From NCBI RefSeq assembly GCF_013375555.1, contig NZ_JABXWB010000005.1, positions 947,501 through 1,011,500 of the forward strand: a DNA stretch of 64,000 nt, given 5' to 3'. Positions 17,666 to 25,634 of the stretch are shown in pieces (the stretch's first letter is position 1; each line of letters begins with the position of its first letter). The notes under the pieces were generated by a model. It saw only the letters and a program-made list of their open reading frames with translations. It had not been told where the DNA came from and made no database searches. Both the position numbers and the translations under genes were made by a program. The DNA is from Sphingobium sp. EM0848. GTDB lineage: Bacteria > Pseudomonadota > Alphaproteobacteria > Sphingomonadales > Sphingomonadaceae.

Positions 17666-18243
17666 CGGATGATGCATCGAAAATCTATGTGGTGGACGAC
17701 GATTGCGATCTGGGGGCCAGCGTTGCCCGCCTGCTCCGCCGTCACGGTTTCGACGCTGACTCCTTCCTCGATCCGGTCCAGCTGCTCGACGTCTATGTTA
17801 CCGCGCCGGCTCACTGCATCGTGACGGATGTGATGATGGGCGATCTGGACGGGTTCGCCTTCGCCGACCAGATAAGGGTGCTGGATCCCTCGACGGCCAT
17901 CATCTTCATGACGGCCTGGCCTACCACGGCCAACGCCGTGGATTCCGTCCGGCGCTATGGCGGCCTCGATTATCTGGAAAAGCCCATTGATGAGGAGCGT
18001 CTGCTGGCTGCGGCGAGGGAAGGCATCGACTGGGCATGCGAACGGCGGCGGCAACTGTCCCGGACCGCGGCGCTGACGCCGCGTGAACGGCAGGTCTTCG
18101 AACTTCTGATCCTGGGGCATAGCAACAAGGTGATCGCCGCTATTCTTGGCCTCAGTCCCAAGACGGTCGAGGATCATCGGGCGTCCGTCATGGGCAAGAC
18201 GGGCGTGAACGGATTGGCGCAGTTGATCGCGCTGGGCGGGTGA
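17662..18243 (+). CDS. FixJ/NarL-type response regulator
   Basis: A 193-residue regulator. The receiver domain (1-120) has the acidic pair at D12-D14, the phosphoacceptor D56 in CIVTDVMMG, the threonine/tryptophan switch region FMTAWPTTANAVD and K107 in YLEKPID, the FixJ pattern. The LuxR-type HTH follows (about 130-190): LTPRERQVFELLILGHSNKVIA, then GLSPKTVEDHRASVMGKTG. The start overlaps the MASE1 kinase stop. It presumably activates transcription on phosphorylation; the targets are unknown. Confidence 0.92.
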   Translation: MTDDASKIYVVDDDCDLGASVARLLRRHGFDADSFLDPVQLLDVYVTAPAHCIVTDVMMGDLDGFAFADQIRVLDPSTAIIFMTAWPTTANAVDSVRRYGGLDYLEKPIDEERLLAAAREGIDWACERRRQLSRTAALTPRERQVFELLILGHSNKVIAAILGLSPKTVEDHRASVMGKTGVNGLAQLIALGG

Positions 18244-18346
18244 GCGGAGCGCGCGGGACCGGGAAAAACCCGGATAGGGGCGGGCACCCTTGTCCGCCAT
18301 AAGCCGCGCCGCGACCCGAGGGAAACTTTTTTGGTTTCCTGAAACT

Positions 18347-18369
18347 GACCCGGCCATCCTGGCCGGGTC
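18347..18369. terminator. GC-rich hairpin between convergent genes
   Basis: GACCCGGCCA (18347-18356) pairs perfectly with TGGCCGGGTC (18360-18369) over a 3-base loop. It is followed on the plus strand by CTTTC. It lies between the FixJ-type gene and the carboxyltransferase and probably ends transcripts from both sides. Confidence 0.6.
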
Positions 18370-18398
18370 CTTTCACGACAAGCCGGAGAATGTAGCTA

Positions 18399-19919
18399 TC
18401 AAGGCGTGATGCCCGGCAGCCGCGTGGGTTCGACCGCCCTGTTCCGTCGCCCTTCGGCCAGGATCAGGCCATCAAGCAAGGCATTGCGGAGATCGCGAGG
18501 GTCGATGACATCGTCGAAACCTATCTTGTCCGCCAGATGATAGGCTCCCCCAGCCTGCTCCGCAGCCACGCGGGCACGCGTCTCAGCGTCCAGTTTGGCG
18601 GCGTCGGCTCCGCTCGCCGCCGGCATCGCACCCAGGGTGATGGCAGGAAATGACAGTGAGATTGTCTGGCCGTCAAAGGGGTTCATCGCCATGATCGAGG
18701 AACCAAAGCCAAATGCCTTGCGCAGAGTGACGTGCAGCTTGGGCACCTTCAACCGATGCTGCGCAACGAACATGCGGGCCGCGTGCCGCAGCACGCCCGA
18801 CCGTTCTGCCACCGTGCCCGCCATGACGCCGGGATTGTCGGTCAGAAACAGGACCGGAATATGGAAGGCGCCCGCCACATCCATGAAATGGGTCGCTTTC
18901 TGGGCGGCTGCGGCATCGATGGCGCCCGCGCCCACGGCTGGATTATTGGCCACGATAGCGACGCTCTGACCGCCAAGGCGTGCAAGGGCGGTGACGAGCG
19001 AGGCGCCATATTTCGGCTGAACCTCGAACAGCGTGCCCTCGTCGACCAGCATGACCAGGAGCGAGCGCATGTCGAAGGGGAAGCGCGGATCGGGATCGAT
19101 CAATGCCAATATGTCATCGAGCCGCCGTCGCCCGATATCGCCTTCCTGAACAAGCGGCGGGTGTTCCCATGCGTTGAGCGGGAAATAGGACAGATATTGT
19201 CGTGCCATGGCGATGGCTGCCGCATCGTCTGCAGCCAGATTATGCGCGACGCCCGATGCCAGGACGTGCATCTGCGGGCCGCCCAGTTCCTCCTTCGTTA
19301 CCACTTCCCCGATCGCGCCTTTGACCAGGGGTGGCCCCGCCGCGAACATGGATGCCGCCTGCGTCATCACCACAAAGTCCGAAAGGGGCGCGGTCAGCGC
19401 GCCATGTCCTGCCGAAGCGCCTTGCACCAGGCTGACCATCGGCACCTGCCCCGACAGTTCGGCAAGGCCCTGGAGGTCATTGGGACTGCGTCCGGGATGC
19501 TTGTTGGTCAGCCTGTGTCCGGCGCCTTCCAGCATGAAGACAAGCGGCACACGTTCCTGCGCGGCCAGTTGCGTGAGGCGATATCGCTTGTCGGACGCGG
19601 CGTCGCCGATCGATCCTCCCAGCACGGTAAAGTCCTCGATCCCGGCCAGTGCCGGACGCCCGTTGATCCGCCCGAAGCCCGCGATCAGGCCGTCGGCGGG
19701 CGCGGGCGCTTCGCCCGTTTCGCTGAGAACGCCTGCAAGGCCTCCAATCTCGACGAAGCTGCCGTCATCGAACAGGGCGGTGGCCCGTTCCCGCGCATTG
19801 AGCTTGCCGGCGTCGCGATGACGCTGGAGACGGTCGGCGCCCCCCATGGCGCGCGCAAAATCCTGCCGCCTGCCGAGTTCGCCGAGAATGGCATCCCACC
19901 GGCCGAGATCTGAACTCAT
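18399..19919 (-). CDS. biotin-dependent acyl-CoA carboxyltransferase (beta subunit type)
   Basis: A 506-residue crotonase-superfamily carboxyltransferase, homologous to the beta subunits of propionyl-, methylcrotonyl- or acetyl-CoA carboxylases. The N-half has the KLNARERATALFDDGSFVE block and the acyl-CoA site near VPMVSLVQGASAGHGA; the C-half has the biotin-side FLTDNPGVMAGT and FGFGSSIMAMNPF motifs. No biotin carboxylase or biotin carrier gene lies in the window, so it must use a distant partner or act on a different carrier. It is a single-gene transcript, convergent with the FixJ-type gene. It could carboxylate the propionyl-CoA released by the branched-chain route nearby, but this is only a guess. 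Confidence 0.85.
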   Translation of the reverse strand: MSSDLGRWDAILGELGRRQDFARAMGGADRLQRHRDAGKLNARERATALFDDGSFVEIGGLAGVLSETGEAPAPADGLIAGFGRINGRPALAGIEDFTVLGGSIGDAASDKRYRLTQLAAQERVPLVFMLEGAGHRLTNKHPGRSPNDLQGLAELSGQVPMVSLVQGASAGHGALTAPLSDFVVMTQAASMFAAGPPLVKGAIGEVVTKEELGGPQMHVLASGVAHNLAADDAAAIAMARQYLSYFPLNAWEHPPLVQEGDIGRRRLDDILALIDPDPRFPFDMRSLLVMLVDEGTLFEVQPKYGASLVTALARLGGQSVAIVANNPAVGAGAIDAAAAQKATHFMDVAGAFHIPVLFLTDNPGVMAGTVAERSGVLRHAARMFVAQHRLKVPKLHVTLRKAFGFGSSIMAMNPFDGQTISLSFPAITLGAMPAASGADAAKLDAETRARVAAEQAGGAYHLADKIGFDDVIDPRDLRNALLDGLILAEGRRNRAVEPTRLPGITP

Positions 19920-20263
19920 TCTTACCCCCTCCTCAAGAAAGCTGGGTCATGGTCGACGGTCTGACGCCGCCATGCCGCTTCGCCTGTCATCCTCCCCCAC
20001 ATTCCATCGATTTGCCAGCGAAGGGAGGGGGGCAGGCATTAAAAAGATCGATCGCCCATTTGGCATGGGGGGTAGGGAAGGTCCGCTTCGCTGCAGGCAG
20101 GGCCTCCAAACTGGCGGCCGCCGCTGTGTCCTTGTCCCGGCGGGCCGTTTTGGGACTGCGACGAAATGAAGGTTAATTTGCCATTATAGATTGTTAAGAA
20201 AGGGAAAATTCCCCAGTTGAATGTCATTGCCGATGGCCGAAACGATGGAAGGGGAAGGAAATC
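19920..20263. other. 344-bp intergenic region with possible operator
   Basis: No gene is recognisable here. The right half is AT-rich and probably holds the promoter of the receiver-led operon. A short dyad GGGAA-AA-TTCCC is at 20202-20213, about 50 bases upstream of the GTG start. The left half is GC-rich and presumably carries the minus-strand promoter of the carboxyltransferase. Confidence 0.4.
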
Positions 20264-20638
20264 GTGGCGCATATCCTGGTTGCCGATGACGATGATCTGC
20301 TGGGCGAACTGGTTCGCTTCAAGCTGGAAGCGGCAGGCCATGACGTGACCATCAGGCAGGACGGCGCTTCCGCATTGGAGGCAGCACGGCAGGGGGACGT
20401 CGACCTGCTGGTTCTCGACGCCATGATGCCGGTCATGTCCGGGGCGGATGTGCTGCGGATCGTGACTGAGGAGCTGCCCGGAATTCCGGTGGTCATGCTG
20501 ACGTCCCGCAAGGGGCAGGCGGATGTCATGGCTGCGTTGACCTCCGGCGCGCGTGATTATCTGACCAAGCCCTTTATCCCCGACGAGCTGGTGGTGCGGG
20601 TCAATGCGATCCTCAAATCCACCCAGGCGGTAAGGTGA
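20264..20638 (+). CDS. single-domain response regulator (receiver only)
   Basis: A 124-residue CheY-like receiver with no output domain. The acidic pocket is at D8-D11, the phosphoacceptor is D52 in LLVLDAMMPVMSG, the conserved threonine lies in VVMLTSRKG and the lysine is K102 in LTKPFIP. The GTG start has a strong purine run (GGAAGGGGAAGGAA) upstream. It is the first gene of a six-gene operon ending in a hybrid kinase with a C-terminal Hpt, so it is the likely terminal acceptor of that phosphorelay. It must act through protein contact, plausibly on the polysaccharide machinery encoded between them. The next gene starts on its stop (GTGA). Confidence 0.92.
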   Translation: MAHILVADDDDLLGELVRFKLEAAGHDVTIRQDGASALEAARQGDVDLLVLDAMMPVMSGADVLRIVTEELPGIPVVMLTSRKGQADVMAALTSGARDYLTKPFIPDELVVRVNAILKSTQAVR

Positions 20639-21762
20639 GGATTCTCTCGATTCTGGCGCTGGCGCCCATGGTCCTGCCTGCTCCGGCGCAGGCCGCGCCA
20701 GTGTCTTCGCGCGAGGCGCAGATCGCTGCCGCCCACGCCGCTCTCGCGCGCAAGGACGAAGCGCAGGCGATTGTCCTGCTGGAACGGGCCAGCGCCGATT
20801 TTCCCGACGATCCGGAGATTTTGCGCCTGTTGGGCAGCGCCCATGCCTTCGCAGGTGATTATCCTCAGGCCATAGCGACGCTGCGCCGTGCACAGGCGCT
20901 GGCGCCTGCGGATAACGACATCGGCGCCGCCTTGGCCCGCGCCTATCTCTGGTCGGGCGACCGCGCCGCCGCCGAGCGCGAGGTCGCGGTCATCGAACAG
21001 CGCTCTCCGCAGGATGCGGAGGCCGCCGCGATCCGCCGGCAGCTTCGCACGGAGTCCGCTCCCCACATGGCCCGCCGCTTTGGCCTGGCGGCGACGCAGG
21101 GCTTTTCCGATGTCTCCTTTGCCAACCGACCGCGGCAGACATGGTCGACGACGACGCTGGCGGTCTTTGGCCGGGTCGGGCCGGGAACGGTGCTGTCGCT
21201 CTCCGCCGAGCGGGAGGACCGCCAGAGCTTCGTCGATACCCGCATCGAGGGGCGCATCGACCAGAGCTTCGGGCCGCATGTTCGTGCCTATGCCGCCATC
21301 GCTGTGACGCCCCATGCCGATTTTCGGGAGAAATGGGGTGTCAGCGGTGGCGTGGAGGCGGATGTCACCCCCTATGCGACCCTGCTCGCTGACCTGCGCC
21401 ATGCCGAATATCGGGATGTTTCGGTGACGACGTTCCTGCCGGGCATCCGCCTGACGGCTGCCCGGCTGGGCATCGGCGCCACGGTCCGGATGATCAACCT
21501 GTGGGACGAGCAGGGCACGCACCGTGCCGGTGTATCCGGCCGGCTGGACGGGTCGCTGGCGAGCGGCACGACCCTCTATGCCGGGGCGGCAACCTATCCC
21601 GATACCGAAGCGGGCATCACCCGGCAGGTCCATTCGCTGTTCCTGGGCGGGACCCTGCCGCTGACCGAACGGATTCACTTGCGCGCCGGGCTGGACTATG
21701 AGCGCCGCCGCGCGACCTACACGCGCAAGGGCGGGTCGGTCGGCCTGCAGATCGGGTTCTGA
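20635..21762 (+). CDS. TPR-containing YaiO-family outer-membrane beta-barrel protein
   Basis: A 375-residue exported protein. A signal peptide (MRILSILALAPMVLPAPAQA) is followed by about two to three TPR units (roughly 28-130; LLERASADFPDDPEILRLLG, then AIATLRRAQALAPADNDIG). After that comes a beta-rich region of alternating aromatic/hydrophobic strands ending in VGLQIGF, the terminal phenylalanine typical of outer-membrane barrels. This is the YaiO plan: a periplasmic TPR with a C-terminal barrel, as in BcsC/PgaA exporters but shorter. The start overlaps the receiver stop (GTGA at 20635-20638). In this operon it is the best candidate for the outer-membrane exit of a polysaccharide. Confidence 0.85.
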   Translation: MRILSILALAPMVLPAPAQAAPVSSREAQIAAAHAALARKDEAQAIVLLERASADFPDDPEILRLLGSAHAFAGDYPQAIATLRRAQALAPADNDIGAALARAYLWSGDRAAAEREVAVIEQRSPQDAEAAAIRRQLRTESAPHMARRFGLAATQGFSDVSFANRPRQTWSTTTLAVFGRVGPGTVLSLSAEREDRQSFVDTRIEGRIDQSFGPHVRAYAAIAVTPHADFREKWGVSGGVEADVTPYATLLADLRHAEYRDVSVTTFLPGIRLTAARLGIGATVRMINLWDEQGTHRAGVSGRLDGSLASGTTLYAGAATYPDTEAGITRQVHSLFLGGTLPLTERIHLRAGLDYERRRATYTRKGGSVGLQIGF

Positions 21763-21764
21763 CC

Positions 21765-22742
21765 ATGGGACAGATGCCGATCCCCGACCATGTCGCGCAG
21801 ATCGCCATTTTCATCTCCTTCTACGGCGCGCTCGGCATGGCGGCGCTGCTGCTGTTCCTGGTGATCCGCCGCGACCGGACAGAGCGCGGCGAAGCGCAGG
21901 CCAGCGCGATGATCAAGGCGCTGATCCGCGAGATCATGGGCGGGAGCGGTGAAGATGCCCTGTCCGGCCCCGCCTTCCGCAAGGCGCGCACCGCAGACAA
22001 GCTGGCCGCGATCGGCCGTATGATCCAGCTGCTGCGCGGCGAGGAGCGGGAGCGGCTGATCGCGCTGGTCGAACGCCATGGACTGTTGAAGAACGCGCTG
22101 CGCAGGGCGCACAGTTCGCGCCGCCGGGCTCAGGTGGATGCGATGCGCATATTGGGTAGCATCGGCGGTGAACATGCGGTGGGCGCGCTGCGGTCCGTAC
22201 TGCATGAGGACCCCCATATCGACACCAGGCTGGAGGCGGCATCCCTGTTGGCGCAGCTCGATGCCCTGCCGGCGCCGGAACGGTTGATCGAGGATCTCTC
22301 GCTCTATGAAACGCGGATCACGCCGCTGCATCGCAGCCTGTTCCGTCTGATCGCGGTCAGCCATCCGGCCGAGCTGCTCGCGCTGGGGAGGTCGGATCAG
22401 CTTCCCCCGGCCGTCCGGGCGCTGGTGATCGATGCGCTCGGCTGGACGGAGGATTTCGCGGCCATGCCGCTGCTGGCGACGGCTTCGGGCGATCCCCATG
22501 CTCCCGTGCGCCTTGCCGCACTCGATTCCGCGACCCGGCTGGGTCATCCGGGCAGTGCGGGATGGATTATCAGAATGTTGGAGGACCCCGAACATCCGGT
22601 GCGGTCACGCGCCATTCGCGCCTGCCAGATCATGAAACTGACCGCCGCCCTGCCGCTGTTGACGGGCCTGCTGAACGATCCTTCGCCCTGGGTCCGCCTG
22701 CGCGCGCAACAGGCGGTGCAGATGTTGCAGGCCGCTGCATGA
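21765..22742 (+). CDS. membrane-anchored HEAT-repeat protein
   Basis: A 325-residue protein. One hydrophobic helix (about 11-34, IAIFISFYGALGMAALLLFL) is followed by a charged linker and then an alpha-solenoid. HEAT-type units are visible from about 115, for example RAQVDAMRILGSIGGEHAVG, ALRSVLHEDPHIDTRLEAAS and APVRLAALDSATRLGHPG, with the recurrent PHIDTRLEA/PWVRLRAQ pattern. The short N-terminus and following RRDRTERGE suggest the solenoid is cytoplasmic, but topology is not certain. It is probably a scaffold joining the glycosyltransferase to other parts of the secretion complex. It lies 2 bases after the YaiO-type gene, and its stop overlaps the glycosyltransferase start (ATGA). Confidence 0.82.
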   Translation: MGQMPIPDHVAQIAIFISFYGALGMAALLLFLVIRRDRTERGEAQASAMIKALIREIMGGSGEDALSGPAFRKARTADKLAAIGRMIQLLRGEERERLIALVERHGLLKNALRRAHSSRRRAQVDAMRILGSIGGEHAVGALRSVLHEDPHIDTRLEAASLLAQLDALPAPERLIEDLSLYETRITPLHRSLFRLIAVSHPAELLALGRSDQLPPAVRALVIDALGWTEDFAAMPLLATASGDPHAPVRLAALDSATRLGHPGSAGWIIRMLEDPEHPVRSRAIRACQIMKLTAALPLLTGLLNDPSPWVRLRAQQAVQMLQAAA

Positions 22743-24165
22743 TGGAACGCATTCTCTCCACTGCCTCCAGCATCGGCGTCGGGACGCTGATCGCCATCGG
22801 CCTGCTCTGCTTCATTGTCGTCACCATCCGCAATCTGGTCTCGACGATCCAGCTTCTGCTGGCGGCGCGTATCTTCGTCACGCGGATCAGGCCCGCGAGC
22901 CGATCCTATGACCTGTGGACCCGCTATGCCGACCTGGCCCTGCCGGTGTCGGTCATCGCGCCCTGTTATAATGAGGAACTGTCGATCGCCGACAGCGTGC
23001 GCGCGCTGCTGGCACTGGAATATCCCGATCACGAGGTGATCCTGGTCAATGACGGTTCCAGCGACCGCACGCTGGAGGTCCTGGTCCGGGAATTCGCGCT
23101 GCGTCCGATCGAACGGGAGCAACTGGCCGAATTGCAGAAGACGACGATTCACGGCGTCTATGGATCGGCGCTCTACCCCAACCTGATCCTCGTCGACAAA
23201 CAGAATGGGCGCAAGGCGGATGCGGTCAATGCGGGCCTCGGCTTTGCGGCCGCGCCGCTGGTCTGCGTGATCGACGCGGATTCGATCATCGAGCCTGATG
23301 GCCTGCTGCGCGCGGCCGAACCCTTCATGGCCGACGACGGATCGTTGATGGCGGTGGGCGGGGCGATCCGCATCGTCAATGGATCGGTCGTTGCGGGGGG
23401 GCATGTGCGTGAAATCCGCCTGCCGGGCAAATGGCTGCCACGTTACCAGATACTGGAATATCTGAGGGCTTTCCTGACCGCGCGCATCGCCAATGCCCGG
23501 CTTGACATGCTGATGCTGATATCCGGCGCCTTCGGCATGTTCCGCCGGGCGACGCTGGTGGAGATCGGCGGTTATCGCCACGATACGGTGGGTGAGGATC
23601 TGGAGGTCGTGACCCGCATACACCGCCGCATGCGGGAGGAGAAAAAGCCCTATCGCATCGATTTCGTGCCGGAAATCGTCTGCTGGACCGACGCGCCGGA
23701 GACATGGGCGGGTCTGCGCAACCAGCGTGCGCGGTGGGAGCAGGGGGCGCTGGAAACCATCGTCGGATGCTCGCCAATCCGCGCTATGGCCGGATCGGTC
23801 TTGTCAGCATGCCGCTGATCGTGATCGAGGATGTGCTGGGCCCACCCTGCGAGCTGTTCGGCTATCTGCTGATTCCGCTGCTTTGGCTGATGGGGATCGA
23901 GTCTGGCACTGTGGTGCTGGCCTTCTTCTCCCTGACGGTGCTGTTCGGCACGGCGCTCAGCCTTGGCACGCTGGCGCTGGAGGAAGTGCAGTTGCGCCGC
24001 ACGCCCCGCGCGCGCGATCTGGCGATGATCGGGGTTGCCGCGGTGGTGGAGAATCTGGGTTATCGGCAGGCCAATCTGGTGTTTCGGCTCTATGGCATGT
24101 GGCGGTTCTTCCGGAAGGATAACCGCTGGGCTGCGGCAGGGCGTTCCGCATTCGTCCGCCAGTGA
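22739..24165 (+). pseudogene. processive family-2 glycosyltransferase, frameshifted near 23757
   Basis: This is a GT2 membrane synthase of the poly-GlcNAc/YaiP type. An N-terminal helix is followed by the GT-A core: IAPCYNEE, VNDGSSDR, DADSIIEPDG, the acceptor-site GEDLEV, and the processivity motif QRARW (about residues 334-338). The frame that carries these ends at 23818 (359 residues). Homologous sequence continues without loss in the -1 frame from about 23758: HRRMLANPRYGRIG, then three to four membrane helices, ending at 24165. One base (or 4, 7 or 10) is missing between GALET and HRRM. The neat coupling of both ends to neighbours (ATGA at 22739, GTGA at 24162) shows it was one gene. It is either a recent loss-of-function mutation, an assembly error or programmed frameshifting. 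Confidence 0.85.
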
Positions 24166-25634
24166 AAAGCGCTGGCCTCTTGCTGCTGGCGGGAACGGCT
24201 GTTGCGGCACCCTCTGCTGTGATCTGGAAAGGACCGGCCGTGACAAACTGGCGCGAAGTGGAGGAGCTGACCCTGTCCGGCACGATCCAGGCGGGCATAT
24301 TCCACCCCAGCGCATTGGCGCCCGAGCGCGCCGCTCCGCCGCCCGTGCCCCCGCTGGTGCCGATCGGTGAGAATATCCTGCCGCTGGCCGAGATTCGACC
24401 CTTCGGAACCGAGGAACGGGTGGTGGTGGAGCGCAGGGCTGGCCGCCAGCATATCCACTGCCGGGCGGGACATGCCCCGGCGGGGGTCGTGTTGCGCTGG
24501 CCCGACAGGCGCCTGCCCCGCGCCTATCGGGGGCAATGGCGGCTGGAGGGGCAGGCCGATGCCGTGATCGGGGTCAGTGTCGTTCCGGCTGGGCGGGACG
24601 CGCCCGAAGTTCCGGCCGCACGCTGGAGCGATGGGCCTGTCGTTGTTCCATTTACCACCATTTGGGGGGAACGGACGCTCGTTCTCACCTGCCCGGCTGC
24701 TGGTGGCTCAGCGCAGCTCGACGTGGTGAGGCTCATGCCCGAGGGTGCCGGAGGATCTGGCGCAAGGGGCACATGGGTGTGGCGGGAGCAGGACTGGCAT
24801 GCCGATCCGGTCGCCTTTGTCCGCCGGGCAGAGGCGGCGGGGTGGACCGAACTTGCCATACAGGCGCCAGCCGTGCCCGACGCCGCGCTGGTCGGGCTGG
24901 CGGCGGCATTGGCGGAGCGTCGCATCGGTTTTCGCCTGCTCGACGGCGATCCCACCATGGCTGAAGCGGAGGGGCGGGTCGAGGCCGTTCGTCGCTTCAC
25001 CCGTCTCCGCCACTGGTGCGACGATCATTTGGCGGCCCGGCCGCTGCTTGAACTCGACATCGAGCCCTATGCGCTGCCCGGTTTCGCGGCCGATCCCAAG
25101 GCGGGATGGCAGGGCTGGGCGCAGACGGTGCGCGCCATCGCGGAGACATGGGATGGGCCGGTGGCCGTCGATCTGCCCTGGTGGATGCGCCGCTCGCCCG
25201 AGGGGGCGGCGGCGCTTGCCTCCGCCCGCGCTTCCCTTCACGAGATCATCGTCATGGCCTATCGCACCGATCCACAACGGGTTCTGGATGCTGCCGAAAG
25301 CTGGCTGGACGAAGCAGGCCCGCCTGTCCGCATTGCCATAGAGACCGGCCCGGTGGCGCAGGAAGCGACCCGCTTCTACCGACGCGCACCACGCGGCACG
25401 CTGAAACTCAGCGACGCGGGGGCGGAACTGCTCAATGCGCCGGAAAGTGCCGGCGCTGGGCAAGCGGTGTTCGCCTTTGCGCGGGAAAGCGGGACCGATC
25501 CGGCGGGCGTCAGCTTCCACGGCGCACCGTCTCTCGCGGCGGAAGCGGAACGCACCCTCGTGTCGTTGCTGTCTGGTTGGCCCGGCTTTGCGGGCTTCCG
25601 TGTCCACGGCTGGGAGGTGCCTCATCATGGCTAA
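24162..25634 (+). CDS. exported GH18-like TIM-barrel protein
   Basis: A 490-residue secreted protein. It has a short signal peptide (about 1-15), a proline-rich linker, a beta-sandwich-like region (about 85-195) and a C-terminal alpha/beta barrel from about 205. In the barrel, LLELDIEPY gives D299 and E301 at the end of a strand, and IIVMAYRT (M365, Y367) follows two strands later. This DxE...MxY spacing is what GH18-superfamily chitinases and the PgaB C-terminal domain show. It is therefore plausibly a periplasmic glycan hydrolase that trims or guides the polymer. Its GTG start overlaps the glycosyltransferase end. Enzyme activity is inferred from motifs alone. Confidence 0.65.
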   Translation: MKSAGLLLLAGTAVAAPSAVIWKGPAVTNWREVEELTLSGTIQAGIFHPSALAPERAAPPPVPPLVPIGENILPLAEIRPFGTEERVVVERRAGRQHIHCRAGHAPAGVVLRWPDRRLPRAYRGQWRLEGQADAVIGVSVVPAGRDAPEVPAARWSDGPVVVPFTTIWGERTLVLTCPAAGGSAQLDVVRLMPEGAGGSGARGTWVWREQDWHADPVAFVRRAEAAGWTELAIQAPAVPDAALVGLAAALAERRIGFRLLDGDPTMAEAEGRVEAVRRFTRLRHWCDDHLAARPLLELDIEPYALPGFAADPKAGWQGWAQTVRAIAETWDGPVAVDLPWWMRRSPEGAAALASARASLHEIIVMAYRTDPQRVLDAAESWLDEAGPPVRIAIETGPVAQEATRFYRRAPRGTLKLSDAGAELLNAPESAGAGQAVFAFARESGTDPAGVSFHGAPSLAAEAERTLVSLLSGWPGFAGFRVHGWEVPHHG

